A stretch of DNA of 64,000 nucleotides, taken from Denitrobaculum tricleocarpae. Lineage in GTDB: Bacteria; Pseudomonadota; Alphaproteobacteria; Kiloniellales; Kiloniellaceae. Shown here one piece after another: positions 34,084 through 43,131 of this stretch (its first letter is position 1; the number at the start of each line of letters is the position of its first letter). The notes beneath the pieces were generated by a model that worked only from the letters and a program-made list of their open reading frames with translations, was not told the DNA's origin and made no database searches. A program made the position numbers and the translations under genes. The stretch lies in contig NZ_ML660052.1 in NCBI RefSeq assembly GCF_007004665.1, forward strand, positions 310,001 to 374,000, written 5' to 3'.

Positions 34084-35349
34084 TCAGTGGATCGAACAAG
34101 CTTTCACGATAGAACTATGCAGTATGTCCAAGCCTTTCATTAATCCAGCTTCTGAGATCGTCAATGGTGGCATAACCTTGAGAACGTTGTCATCTGCTCC
34201 ACAGGTTTCAATTATTAGACCACTTTTGAAGGCTGTTTTAACCACCGTCTCAGCCAGCTCTGGCGCATTTAGCTCAAATCCGAATACCATCCCTTTTCCT
34301 CGGATTTCTTTCACCCACTGAAGTGGGATTTTCTCTGCTGTTCGTTCGAGGCTATCTCTAATAATCCGCCCCTTTTTGACTATTGAGTCAGAAAACTCAC
34401 TTGATCGCCAATAGTCGAGTGCAGCCGATGCTGTGACAAAAGCGAGGTTGTTTCCTCGAAATGTTCCGTTGTGCTCACCAGGCCTCCAAATATCAAGTTT
34501 AGGTTTCAGGAGGGTAAGAGCCATCGGCAATCCATACCCTGAAATAGACTTAGATAGGCAAATTACATCTGGATCTAAGCCATGTTCTTCAAAGCTGAAA
34601 AATGTACCCGTGCGACCACAACCCATCTGGATATCATCGACAATGAGAAGTGCGCCAACTTCCCGGCACAGTCTTTGAAGACCCCTTAGCCAGTCGCCGC
34701 TAGCGACATTAATTCCCCCCTCCCCTTGAATAGTTTCAAGTAATATAGCTGCCGGAGGTTCGATACCACTCCCTTTTCCGGACAGCAAACCTTCGGCATA
34801 GATTAAACTGTCCATGTTGTGCCCGAAATACCCGTCGAACGGAAACCTCGTTACGTTGCCCAATGCACCGATCGTTGCCTCTCGATGTTTCTTGTTTGCC
34901 GTTGCTGCAAGGGCGCCCAGAGTCACTCCATGAAAGCCATTGGTAAATGCGACTACGTTGAACCGGCCGGTCACTTTTCGAGCCAGCTTCAAGGCGGCTT
35001 CAACAGAATTCGTACCGGTCGGGCCAACAAATTGCATTTTGTAGTGCATCGATCTCGGCGCGAGAATTGTTGAGTTAAACTTTGAAATGAAATCGCGTTT
35101 CGCAGATGTGAACAAATCCAAACTCATTGTTACACCGTTTGCGGAAATATAGTCTTGTAGAATTTTTTGAAGTAGCTCGTTGTTGTGCCCGTAGTTTAAA
35201 GCGCCTGCACCGGAAAGAAAGTCGATGTATTCGTTGCCGTCTTCGTCAGAAAGCGTATGCTCTTTTCCTGTAGTGAAAACTGTAGGATAACTTCGGCAAT
35301 ACACGCGAACTTCGGACTCTGATTCTTGAAAGTCTGAAATGTCAGCCAT
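34084..35349 (-). CDS. EctB-like diaminobutyrate--2-oxoglutarate aminotransferase
   Basis: A 421-residue class III aminotransferase closest in motif to EctB/Dat, which converts aspartate semialdehyde to L-2,4-diaminobutyrate. EVRVYCRSYPTVF and DFLSGAGALNYGHNN at the start are EctB-like; ETIQGEGGINVA, IVDDIQMGCGRTG and the PLP lysine in CLSKSISGYGLPMA follow, with NGTFRGNNLAF after. No ectA or ectC is nearby, so it is not an ectoine operon. As last gene of a nine-gene leftward operon it probably supplies or transaminates a diamine for that pathway, consistent with the amine N-hydroxylase three genes upstream. Confidence 0.85.
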   Translation of the reverse strand: MADISDFQESESEVRVYCRSYPTVFTTGKEHTLSDEDGNEYIDFLSGAGALNYGHNNELLQKILQDYISANGVTMSLDLFTSAKRDFISKFNSTILAPRSMHYKMQFVGPTGTNSVEAALKLARKVTGRFNVVAFTNGFHGVTLGALAATANKKHREATIGALGNVTRFPFDGYFGHNMDSLIYAEGLLSGKGSGIEPPAAILLETIQGEGGINVASGDWLRGLQRLCREVGALLIVDDIQMGCGRTGTFFSFEEHGLDPDVICLSKSISGYGLPMALTLLKPKLDIWRPGEHNGTFRGNNLAFVTASAALDYWRSSEFSDSIVKKGRIIRDSLERTAEKIPLQWVKEIRGKGMVFGFELNAPELAETVVKTAFKSGLIIETCGADDNVLKVMPPLTISEAGLMKGLDILHSSIVKACSIH

Positions 35350-35367
35350 TTGTCACCTGCCTTTCAA

Positions 35368-35838
35368 TTACATTGTGGTGTCGGCGCACCGGTCCAGTAT
35401 CAGCGTACTTATTTGTTCTCCCTCACCGATGTTGTAGACGGTAGGTACAGTTGTAATCGTCAATCGACTCCCATCTATCTGAAAAAATCGCTTCTGATGA
35501 GTGCCAACCCAAGCTTCGTTCCACGCAACATCCACATGGTGAGTTACGGTGTTATCAGAAACGGTATAGGTGCCACTGTAGGATACCAACCTCTTGTGAT
35601 GATCTATCCGATCAGCATCATTTTTTAGGGTTTCACGTGTCTCTGGAATAACAAGAGCCATCATCCTCTGCTCTCTCGTATAGATTAGATATCCCCGCGG
35701 ATTCTGACCAAATACATGCTTTATTTCATTTGATTGTAAGTCCTTTCGGACGTAGCTGACGAATTTCCAAACTCCAATTAGGCGTTCATATTTTACTTGA
35801 GGGTTTCTATTTTGAGCATCTTGTGGAGTAGATGACAT
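35368..35838 (-). CDS. Lipocalin-like domain protein
   Basis: A 156-residue single-domain protein of the lipocalin-like type (Lipocalin_5-like). RLIGVWKFVSYVRKD is the family's opening GTW-type motif, followed by NPRGYLIYTREQRMMAL, YSGTYTVSDNTVTHHVDVAW and RLTITT. It has no signal peptide from the ATG at 35838; an upstream start at 35958 lies inside pobA and is rejected. Members are small-ligand binders or cyclase/isomerase-like accessory proteins in secondary metabolism. It sits 18 bp upstream of the aminotransferase gene and 49 bp after pobA. Confidence 0.75.
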   Translation of the reverse strand: MSSTPQDAQNRNPQVKYERLIGVWKFVSYVRKDLQSNEIKHVFGQNPRGYLIYTREQRMMALVIPETRETLKNDADRIDHHKRLVSYSGTYTVSDNTVTHHVDVAWNEAWVGTHQKRFFQIDGSRLTITTVPTVYNIGEGEQISTLILDRCADTTM

Positions 35839-35887
35839 TACATTCTCACTCTTTTGTACTATAGCATCAGTGCATTGCAGGCCTTGG

Positions 35888-37060
35888 CTAGTAAGGTAGG
35901 CCAACATAGTTCTCTGCCAGAGCTGTTGATGCAGCTTTTGAAGAAAGTACATAATCAAGTTCAGACTCTCGGATTCGTTGGTCGAACCTGTTTGCTTCTG
36001 GAAATTGATGAAGCATTGTCGTCATCCACCATGCAAAACGAACGGTCTTCCAGACGCGACCTAATGCCAAGTCGGAATATGATGAAAGACCAGTTTCTGA
36101 CCCTTTGCTATAAAAGTCATGAAATGCTGTGAAAAGGTAATGAACGTCGCTCGCAGCTAAGTTCAAGCCTTTTGCGCCGGTGGGCGGAACAAGGTGTGCG
36201 GCGTCACCTGCGAGGAAGAGATTGCCGGATTGCATGGGCTCGCTAACAAACGAACGTAGAGGTGTAACCGTCTTATCGAACGATGGCCCTGTGACTAAGG
36301 AGTCGCTAAATCGCTCTGGCAGCCGCAGTTTCAATTCATCCCAAAATCGCTCATCGGTCCAGTCTTCTACGCGAGTTCCGACAGGTAGTTGAAGATAATA
36401 GCGTGTTCTTGTCTTAGAACGAATAGAGCAAAGAGCAAAACCACGCGAATGCTTCGAATAGACTTGTTCATCTGAACAAGGTCGCACTTCCGCAAGAAGG
36501 CCCAGCCAACAGAACGGATAGATATGTTCGTATTGACGCAGCGTATTTGGTGGCAGTGATTGACGGCTAACTCCATGATTGCCGTCGCATCCTGCTATAA
36601 AATCACAGTCTATGCTGAATTTACTTCCGCCTTTTTCATAGGTTACGTAAGGTCGGTCATCATTTACGTCCCAGAGCTTCACATCAGACGCGTTGTAAAT
36701 TGTTTGTGCGCCTGTCGACTCCCGTTTTTCCATTAAATCTCGAGTAATCTCCACCTGGCCGTAAACTGTCACGCCCGTACCACCCGTCAATTGCTCGAGG
36801 TCCAAACGTTTAATGTTTTCGCCACGTGCAACCAGTATTCCGCTATGATGGAGTGCCTCCGAATGAAGGCGTGTTGCGACACCTGCTTGGTCCAGTAGTC
36901 CTACAGTACCCTGTTCTAAGACGCCGGCTCTGACACGGCTTAGTATTCGCTGCTTGTCTGCTCGTTCGACAATCACATTGTCAATGCCGGCCTCGGTCAA
37001 AAGCGCACCCAGAAGTAAGCCAGCAGGACCTGATCCAATGATCGCGACACTTGTCTTCAT
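35888..37060 (-). CDS. pobA: 4-hydroxybenzoate 3-monooxygenase (PobA)
   Basis: A 390-residue FAD monooxygenase that makes protocatechuate from 4-hydroxybenzoate. VAIIGSGPAGLLLGALL at residues ~5-21, the PobA-specific RVRAGVLEQGTVGLL near residue 45, and LAGDAAHLVPPTGAKGLNLA near residue 285 are all conserved. The ATG at 37060 is chosen over one at 37129 because VAIIGSG should begin near residue 5. Lying in the same operon as pcaHG it would feed their substrate, but N-hydroxylase and Rieske genes in between make it unlike a normal pob/pca catabolic operon. Confidence 0.92.
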   Translation of the reverse strand: MKTSVAIIGSGPAGLLLGALLTEAGIDNVIVERADKQRILSRVRAGVLEQGTVGLLDQAGVATRLHSEALHHSGILVARGENIKRLDLEQLTGGTGVTVYGQVEITRDLMEKRESTGAQTIYNASDVKLWDVNDDRPYVTYEKGGSKFSIDCDFIAGCDGNHGVSRQSLPPNTLRQYEHIYPFCWLGLLAEVRPCSDEQVYSKHSRGFALCSIRSKTRTRYYLQLPVGTRVEDWTDERFWDELKLRLPERFSDSLVTGPSFDKTVTPLRSFVSEPMQSGNLFLAGDAAHLVPPTGAKGLNLAASDVHYLFTAFHDFYSKGSETGLSSYSDLALGRVWKTVRFAWWMTTMLHQFPEANRFDQRIRESELDYVLSSKAASTALAENYVGLPY

Positions 37061-37112
37061 TTGCAATTCTCCCGACCTGAAACGGACTATTACTCTGGTT
37101 GAGTCTTGGTCT

Positions 37113-38429
37113 TCATGTGGGAACAACATGTTCTTCTAGAGATTGCGCTATAGTTCCCGCCCTTATTGACAGAAGACTGAATGAACCCGCATCGCCGAAC
37201 CCGTGCGAACTCTCGCACAGCCCATTGATGTAAATGGGCGGAGTTTTTGCGCCATTCAGTTTCTGTAAACGGTAGTCCCTCGTTATGGACACACCGCCAT
37301 CCTCTCTGAAAACTGTAGAGTCGATCAGATTTTCCAACAGAGGATGATAGGGCTCTTGTTCAGGCCCAGTGCCGAAATTCTTAAAACCCGTTGCCAATAT
37401 GACTGCGTCCAGAGTAACGGTTTGCCTTTCTAAAGAATGCCTGTCTGACAATTCCAGCATGATTTTCTTATCAGTGCTTGATGAGGAGACGTTTTCAATC
37501 TCCTTATTCTGTAACAGTACAATCTTTTCATCAGATTGAACTTTTTGTTCATACAGTTTAAAGTTTAATTCATCGATCACATCATGGTCAGCGGCGCCGT
37601 AATTGCTGCGCCATAGTTCGCGGGTCAGTGATTTTTGTGAATTTATTGATGAGCTATAAAAATAGTCGACAAACTCGGGATAATATATCTGCTCGGTAAA
37701 GGGACTGAGGTCTTTTTGTTTAAAGCCAAATCCGCGGCTGATGTTTGTTACCTTTACCCACGGAGTTCGCGAATTTATGTCTAGTATTATCTCGATCGCA
37801 CTTTGGCTCCCTCCGACAACACCGATATGTAAATTCGATTGTTCAGAGGTCCACCTTTCCACCGAAGAAAGGTAGTCGGTCAAATGAATGACCCGATCTC
37901 CCATGAGTTTTGAAAACTTCTCGGGTATGTGGGGAGAACGTCCGGCCCCAAAGGAAAGCGACCGAGCTAAGTATTCCGATCCTTCACAATCACATACTCT
38001 AACTAGCGGATCATCTCCCTCCACCGGAGCAATAGACGAAACTACGCAACTCAACTTAGCATTATTTGAAAACTGCCTGGCAACCCAATCGATGTATCCG
38101 GTGTATTCGCTTCTCGGCGGAAAGGGCGCACTCAGGTTCAAGTAATCGAGAAGGCGGTCATTCTCTTTCAAATAGCACAAAAACCCGTACTTGCTCTGAG
38201 GATTTCTTAGTGTCACTAAATCTCGTAGGGGATTGTGTTGGATGTCAGTACCTGGGAGCATCATATTTGGATGCCAGGAATGGTGATCACGGGCCTCCAA
38301 AAAGAGAACGTTTTCGAGTAAGCCTCTTTCTTCCAAAGCGATAGCCAACGCAATGTTTGAGGGGCCAAACCCGATCCCGATGCAATCGTAAACGCGGTTC
38401 GTCTGGCAAACTGAAGTTTTGCTCTTCAT
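37113..38429 (-). CDS. Lysine/ornithine/diamine N-monooxygenase (SidA/IucD/PvdA family)
   Basis: A 438-residue flavin N-hydroxylase of the hydroxamate-siderophore type. DCIGIGFGPSNIALAIALEE binds FAD, and SWHPNMMLPGTDIQHNPLRD is the family's substrate/FAD loop with FLCYLKEN and FPPRSEYTGYIDWVA after it. GVVGGSQSAIEIILDI binds NADPH, and AVILATGF closes the C-terminal motif. The substrate would be a terminal amine; diaminobutyrate from the EctB-like enzyme is a reasonable guess. No NIS synthetase or NRPS is present, so classical siderophore assembly is not supported. The ATG at 38429 is preferred over 38501. The gene is noticeably AT-richer than the chromosomal flanks. Confidence 0.88.
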   Translation of the reverse strand: MKSKTSVCQTNRVYDCIGIGFGPSNIALAIALEERGLLENVLFLEARDHHSWHPNMMLPGTDIQHNPLRDLVTLRNPQSKYGFLCYLKENDRLLDYLNLSAPFPPRSEYTGYIDWVARQFSNNAKLSCVVSSIAPVEGDDPLVRVCDCEGSEYLARSLSFGAGRSPHIPEKFSKLMGDRVIHLTDYLSSVERWTSEQSNLHIGVVGGSQSAIEIILDINSRTPWVKVTNISRGFGFKQKDLSPFTEQIYYPEFVDYFYSSSINSQKSLTRELWRSNYGAADHDVIDELNFKLYEQKVQSDEKIVLLQNKEIENVSSSSTDKKIMLELSDRHSLERQTVTLDAVILATGFKNFGTGPEQEPYHPLLENLIDSTVFREDGGVSITRDYRLQKLNGAKTPPIYINGLCESSHGFGDAGSFSLLSIRAGTIAQSLEEHVVPT

Positions 38430-38552
38430 AACTACGATTCCCGATTCTTGGATTACAAATGTCGCAGATTTGCTTCTTAGAGATGATGGGAGTTCAAGCA
38501 CCCGGCAATAAGAAGAAAGAAGACATGCCCATTAGTCGAACAAGAGATTGAT

Positions 38553-39167
38553 TTATATGTCCAAGAAGACAGTCTCTCTTGCCCCCTGCAAATAGATGTT
38601 GAATTTGTAGATGTCGCCTTCCAACTCTGCCAGCAGAGTGGAAGCTCTATGTTGGTGTTCGAGCTCTGTCAGGACAGCGTCTTCCGCGTTCGCGTCACCC
38701 TCGTCTGCGAAGTACATTCGGGTGTGCAGCCCCAGATTGATGCCGCGCGCGACAATCCAAAAGGTAATGTGAGGCGCCATTCGCGCTTCACTTCCAATTG
38801 GAACTCGGCCTGGCTTAATGGTTGAAAATGAGTAGATTCCAGTTTCCGGATCTACGGGAATGCGGCCCCAACTGAAGAAGTTTTTGTCGCATTTTCCGGA
38901 AGGGTCGAAGGGGCTGTTGTATCGTCCTTTAGCATCAGCTTGCCAAACCTCGATTATTGCATCGTTTATCGGCGAACCAACCCCATCGAAGATTTGGCCG
39001 GTCACGACTATGCGCTCTCCTTCCGTCTTGTCATTTATTAGCGCCCCTCCAAGGTCGTTTTCGTAAACACTGTGAATTCCGGTAAAATTGGGAGTTAATC
39101 CCATTTGCACAAACGGACCAGCTGTCTGAGACGGCGACTCTTTGAGTTGAGTGTGTTGGAAGGCCAT
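38553..39167 (-). CDS. pcaG: Protocatechuate 3,4-dioxygenase alpha subunit
   Basis: A 204-residue intradiol dioxygenase subunit. QTAGPFVQMGLTPNF at the start and IEVWQADAKGRYNSP, then MAPHITFWIVARGINLGLHT, are PcaG hallmarks. The alpha subunit lacks the iron ligands and shapes the active site. It follows pcaH by 9 bp. Together they would cleave protocatechuate to 3-carboxy-cis,cis-muconate; none of pcaB, C, D, I or J is in the window, so the product's fate is open. Confidence 0.93.
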   Translation of the reverse strand: MAFQHTQLKESPSQTAGPFVQMGLTPNFTGIHSVYENDLGGALINDKTEGERIVVTGQIFDGVGSPINDAIIEVWQADAKGRYNSPFDPSGKCDKNFFSWGRIPVDPETGIYSFSTIKPGRVPIGSEARMAPHITFWIVARGINLGLHTRMYFADEGDANAEDAVLTELEHQHRASTLLAELEGDIYKFNIYLQGARETVFLDI

Positions 39168-39176
39168 CGCTTTTCC

Positions 39177-39926
39177 TCATTCATGGTTTTCGAAAAATGT
39201 CATTCGACGGCCCCGCAAAACGACGTCAAATCGATATGCTAACGCGTCCATCGGTGCCGAATTTTCGATGTCTGGCTTTGCAAGCAAAGTTTCGATGGCA
39301 TCGGTATCAGAAATGCTCCTGACAATGGGGCATTGCCAAACAAGCGGGTCGCCTGAAAAATACATCTGGGATATGAGTCTCTGCGCAAAGGCGTAACCAA
39401 ATACCGAGAAGTGTATATGTGGTGGACGCCAGGCGTTCGGGCCATTTGGCCAAGGGTAGCCGCCAGGCCTAATGGTACGAAACCAATAGTGGCCTTCATT
39501 ATCGGTAATGAAGCGGCCAAACCCGCCGAAGTTTGGATCTAGTGGCACAGCTATGTTGTGGGTCTTGTGCCTATATCTGCCGCTCGCATTTGTCTGCCAG
39601 AACTCGACAAGTACACCCTTCATTGGCCGTTTGTGTTCATCGACAACTTTGCCATGAACAATGATAGGCTCACCGGTGGCGGCCTCGCCAGATCTTGCGT
39701 AATTGTGAATCAGATCATTGTCTTGTTTTCCCAAAATTTCCTTTGAGAAAACTGGCCCGGTCATTTCGGAAACCGTATTGGCCACTGAGAGTGCCGGTAA
39801 CTTGGGCGCACGCGCGATCGTATATTTGTAGTCTGCTGTATAGGCCTTGGGTTGCCAATTCGGGTCCCGCGCGATGAATGGACCTTGTGTCTCTTGGCTA
39901 TTGTAGTCAGCATCATGTGTCATCAT
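39177..39926 (-). CDS. pcaH: Protocatechuate 3,4-dioxygenase beta subunit
   Basis: A 249-residue catalytic subunit. The iron ligands are visible: Tyr in NASGRYRHKTHN, Tyr in RPGGYPWPNG, and the two histidines of WRPPHIHFSVFG. PIIVHGKVVDEHKRPMKGVL and VEFWQTNASG are the standard beta-sandwich strands. All residues needed for Fe(III) intradiol cleavage are present. It begins 48 bp after the amine-oxidase-like gene and precedes pcaG. Confidence 0.94.
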   Translation of the reverse strand: MMTHDADYNSQETQGPFIARDPNWQPKAYTADYKYTIARAPKLPALSVANTVSEMTGPVFSKEILGKQDNDLIHNYARSGEAATGEPIIVHGKVVDEHKRPMKGVLVEFWQTNASGRYRHKTHNIAVPLDPNFGGFGRFITDNEGHYWFRTIRPGGYPWPNGPNAWRPPHIHFSVFGYAFAQRLISQMYFSGDPLVWQCPIVRSISDTDAIETLLAKPDIENSAPMDALAYRFDVVLRGRRMTFFENHE

Positions 39927-39974
39927 TCATTTTCCTATTGACCGATACCCTGGAGGGGGTGTTGAGCAACATGG

Positions 39975-41192
39975 CTAAGCCGATCCATAGAAGTGGCGAT
40001 ACTGCTTTCTGCAGTTCGCAACGACATCGGCTTCATCTTCATCTTCGGCTTCTGCAAAACGATCTGCGTGCATGGACTTAAAATCGCTCGGTGGCGTGCC
40101 TTCGAGGATCCACGATGCCATGCCTTCGCCGATTGCCGGTGCGATCGAAAGGCCTGCGACATTGCATCCACTTGCGAAATAGAACCCGTCCAATCCGGGA
40201 GATGGACCCAGCAGGTGCCTGCCATCGGGTGTCATGGTCGGCAGTCCACCGCGTAGCGTGGCGACACCAACCTTTTCTAGGACGGGTAATTGTTCCCGCA
40301 CATCCTTCGCCGCGGCTTTCATAATCGACAAGTCGAGCGAAAGATCCGCTGTGTCGAAGGAGCTATCCAAATCTTGCGAGCTCAGCGTTCTGGGGTTTTC
40401 CTCAAAAACCCCCCAGAGCAAGCCTTTGCCATAGGTGCGGGTATAAACAGCAGCGTCCATAATCCTCACCATGGGTGTCTTCGCACTCGCCCCATCTAGC
40501 GGTTCGGTTATTATTGCTTGATGACGGGTAGGTATCAGTGGCAGGTCAATTCTGCATTTGGCGGCTATCTGTCGGGACCAAGCACCAGCAGCATCGACGA
40601 CATAAGGAGTGTTTATCTGGCCGCGTGGCGTTTTCACTCCAACAACTTTATTTCTGGATGTTACGATGTCTATTGCCGGTGTATTGGGAAGGAGGTGAAC
40701 GCCGTGCCTGACTGCGGCGGCAGCGTATCCAGTGGCAATTTGCTGCGGCTCAAAGTAACAATCGTCGTGGATATGCAGGATCCCGGTAATTCCTTCTGGG
40801 CGCAAAAAGGGGTTCAGCCGAGCGCCTTCATCAGGACTTATGCGTTCGACATTCAACCCATTTTCGATCGCGCGCTTGAGATCCCCGTCCAAAACTGCGT
40901 CATCTTCTGGTCGACGGGCAATTTTCAAACTGCCGCTATTCTCCCACATAAGAGGTTGATCAAGATCTCTCGTGAAAGTCTCAATTTTGACGCGTGCACG
41001 CTTGATTAATCTAATCATTGATGCACTTTTTCTCAGCAGACTGACCATTCCAGCTGCTCGAGGTGACGTCTGTGATCCGGGTTGATGGGAATCTAACAGG
41101 GCTATGCTTAGGTTCGAACGAATAGCGAGGTTGTAAGCCAATGCGGTGCCGAGCGCACCGGCTCCAACAATTATGATATCAGCACTTTTCAC
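39975..41192 (-). CDS. DAO-family FAD-dependent amine/amino-acid oxidoreductase
   Basis: A 405-residue flavoprotein of the glycine/D-amino-acid oxidase (DadA/sarcosine dehydrogenase-like) family. DIIIVGAGALGTALAYNLA is the FAD motif, followed by SPRAAGMVSLLR, VVDAAGAWSRQIA and the C-terminal GLPTMTPDGRHLLGPSPGLDG and ASGCNVAGLSIAPAIGE. Likely chemistry is oxidation of a secondary or N-methyl amine. Next to a Rieske oxygenase gene it recalls N-demethylation modules, but the true substrate is unknown. The last ~25 residues are a hydrophilic Glu/Asp-rich tail. Confidence 0.85.
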   Translation of the reverse strand: MKSADIIIVGAGALGTALAYNLAIRSNLSIALLDSHQPGSQTSPRAAGMVSLLRKSASMIRLIKRARVKIETFTRDLDQPLMWENSGSLKIARRPEDDAVLDGDLKRAIENGLNVERISPDEGARLNPFLRPEGITGILHIHDDCYFEPQQIATGYAAAAVRHGVHLLPNTPAIDIVTSRNKVVGVKTPRGQINTPYVVDAAGAWSRQIAAKCRIDLPLIPTRHQAIITEPLDGASAKTPMVRIMDAAVYTRTYGKGLLWGVFEENPRTLSSQDLDSSFDTADLSLDLSIMKAAAKDVREQLPVLEKVGVATLRGGLPTMTPDGRHLLGPSPGLDGFYFASGCNVAGLSIAPAIGEGMASWILEGTPPSDFKSMHADRFAEAEDEDEADVVANCRKQYRHFYGSA

Positions 41193-41261
41193 GGTTGAAC
41201 TCGCTCCATTTTAGGGTTCTTCGTTGCCTTCAGATCAGGAGATTTGGACATACGGACCACA

Positions 41262-42314
41262 TCAAGCATCAACCGTTGGAGCTTCCGTTAATATTGATAA
41301 GTCATGATCCTTTGCACGGCGTTGCACCCACCGGCGATATTCAACGCCAAGCTTGTCGCTGCTAAGGTGGATTTCGTCACGGACGTTGACAGGGAGGGGA
41401 TGAGGCCGTTGTGTTTCGACCATTCGACGATCTTGATTGAAAACCAAGTCCTGGCGCTTCAAAATCTGCTCGGTCGTCAGTTCCTCGCCAAAATTGATCG
41501 CCACAATCAGACGAACAATACATTTGTTCTGTTCGACCGGAGTGGCCATCATAAGCGTGCAGAAGCGTTCCGTGTCTCCGGTCTTTTTTTCAAAGTATGC
41601 GGTCGTTGGGCTGCTGCATGAAAAGGCGTACTTCGCTGTAACCGGTATCCCCCGGTGATCCCCGTACGGCTGAAAAACCTTTATCTCGCTTGTCGTTAAT
41701 CCCTCGGGCGTAACGTTCACGTCATAGGTTTCAAGCTCATCCGGAGCATTGGGGTCGCCGTTTAGATCGGCATGTACAAATGGGAAGTGGGCAACGTCGA
41801 GGAAGTTCTCGATGGCGCGCAAAGCATTCGCCTGGTAAACGTACGGACCGGCACTTACTTTACGATAATCGTCGTCGAGCCAATTCGGAAATGCTGGAAC
41901 TTCACCCTTTGGTTCCCCGATGCAGACCCAAATGTAACCGTAACGCTCCTCCGCTTTGTGCGTGTAAGCTCTGGAGCGGGGCCCGGGCGTGCGCGAAGGA
42001 TGCGCCGGGTAGTGCCGACACTGTCCTTGGCCATCATATTCCCAGCCGTGATAAGGACAAACCAGTCGATCACCTTTGACCCAACCCAGGGACAGTTTGG
42101 CGCCACGATGGCGGCAATAGTCTTTCCAGGCATGGATGGCTCCGTCATGTCTCCATACGACCAGATCTTCCCCCATAAGCCGGATGGGCAAAATTTTGTC
42201 TTCTTCTACTTCACTACTCAGGCAAACAGCGTGCCAATCATTAACGATCGCTCGATAATCGATTTGAGATACGTCCCAAGTTGGTTGAACCGGCATAGTT
42301 ACCGTTTTATTCAT
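41262..42314 (-). CDS. Rieske [2Fe-2S] ring-hydroxylating/O-demethylase-type oxygenase
   Basis: A 350-residue oxygenase alpha subunit. The Rieske cluster ligands are in CRHRGAKLSLG and CPYHGWEYD (C-x-H ... C-x2-H), near residues 70-95, and the mononuclear iron motif is ENFLDVAHFPFVH near residue 165. Size and sequence fit the VanA-type single-component oxygenases. No reductase gene accompanies it, so it must borrow one. The substrate is unknown; an aromatic ring or N/O-methyl group is possible. The ATG at 42314 is used; an in-frame start 15 bp upstream is an alternative. Confidence 0.87.
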   Translation of the reverse strand: MNKTVTMPVQPTWDVSQIDYRAIVNDWHAVCLSSEVEEDKILPIRLMGEDLVVWRHDGAIHAWKDYCRHRGAKLSLGWVKGDRLVCPYHGWEYDGQGQCRHYPAHPSRTPGPRSRAYTHKAEERYGYIWVCIGEPKGEVPAFPNWLDDDYRKVSAGPYVYQANALRAIENFLDVAHFPFVHADLNGDPNAPDELETYDVNVTPEGLTTSEIKVFQPYGDHRGIPVTAKYAFSCSSPTTAYFEKKTGDTERFCTLMMATPVEQNKCIVRLIVAINFGEELTTEQILKRQDLVFNQDRRMVETQRPHPLPVNVRDEIHLSSDKLGVEYRRWVQRRAKDHDLSILTEAPTVDA

Positions 42315-42418
42315 GTTCCGAACTCCCAATATCGCCTCTTGATAAGTCAGCCGTTTCTTTTCCCGTCTCTTCAGCTGGGTATTGCCAGGGCCGCCATTTT
42401 CTATATTCCAACTCGTAA

Positions 42419-43030
42419 CTAGGTATTTGACAGAGCTATTCTTTTTATGTTGGCGTTCTTTTTGGCATCCCGTTCCATTAAGAGGCGCTTCAATGCGGCT
42501 CTTCGGTCTTTTTCTGCTTTCTCTTGAGATAGTTTGAAGCGACCCTCAAATTTACGCACGGTGATGACAAGCCGAGTAATCATCGAGCTGAGATTACGTA
42601 AATGCGGCAAACTATGATCGAGTCTCCATGGCTTCGACCCGCATTCTAACTGCGCAGCAAGGTCATCAATGTCTTTGAGAATTTCCACGCCCGGACTTGT
42701 GACAGCGGCGGTACCGTAGGCGTGGAGCCGAATGTAATTCCACGTGGGCAATTGCTGAGTTACATAGTCACTTGGTGAAATGTAGCTGTCTGGACCTGAA
42801 AAAACGGCCAGCACATCCGCGCCGTTTAACCCTAGTAGCTGGCTGTTATTATTGTCGAGATGGCCAACAAGCTGTATTGATTTGGAAGCGGTTTCTTTCC
42901 ATACGAGAGGGATATGAGAACTGAAAAACTCCTCACTGTCTTTGCTAACAATCAAACTAAGCGGATAGTCTGATATAATAGTCTTAGCAAAACCGATATC
43001 ATCGTTTCTGTATATGTTGCCTTGATACAT
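42419..43030 (-). CDS. PaiB-like FMN-binding protein
   Basis: A 203-residue protein of the PaiB/FMN-binding negative regulator family (split-barrel flavin fold). MYQGNIYRNDD at the start, SHIPLVWKETA, VFSGPDSYISPSDY and LPTWNYIRLHAYG are family landmarks. Despite the name, members are probably flavin enzymes as often as regulators. It is the first gene of the leftward operon and lies just left of the intact IS6 copy, with a 14-bp dyad in its leader. Confidence 0.85.
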   Translation of the reverse strand: MYQGNIYRNDDIGFAKTIISDYPLSLIVSKDSEEFFSSHIPLVWKETASKSIQLVGHLDNNNSQLLGLNGADVLAVFSGPDSYISPSDYVTQQLPTWNYIRLHAYGTAAVTSPGVEILKDIDDLAAQLECGSKPWRLDHSLPHLRNLSSMITRLVITVRKFEGRFKLSQEKAEKDRRAALKRLLMERDAKKNANIKRIALSNT

Positions 43031-43094
43031 AATAATCTCGTTTTGATACGCTAAGTTTCAGCAGTCTTGCCGCCACTAAGAGTTGAGATTAATC

Positions 43095-43108
43095 CTGCAA
43101 AACTGCAG
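43095..43108. promoter_or_regulatory. 14-bp dyad upstream of the nine-gene operon
   Basis: CTGCA-AAAC-TGCAG lies 65 bp upstream of the PaiB-like start and within the ~100 bp between it and the IS6 transposase stop. It is shorter than a canonical 18-20-bp lux box but has the same symmetric C-T-G...C-A-G character. It may be an operator for the nearby LuxR protein, or part of the IS end. Confidence 0.25.
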
Positions 43109-43131
43109 TATACTCTCACTTGACAACTGTA

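Noticed and set aside
33629-34099. Leftward 156-codon frame
   Set aside because: It lies antisense to the IS66 TnpA remnant, whose homology is clear on the plus strand. Its composition is Arg/Cys/His-rich, like a shadow frame.
34084-35349. Ectoine biosynthesis operon
   Set aside because: Only an EctB-like gene is present; ectA, ectC and ectD are absent, and the neighbours are aromatic and N-hydroxylation genes.
37113-38429. Classical hydroxamate siderophore cluster
   Set aside because: The N-hydroxylase is present, but no NIS synthetase, NRPS, acyltransferase or TonB receptor is found nearby.
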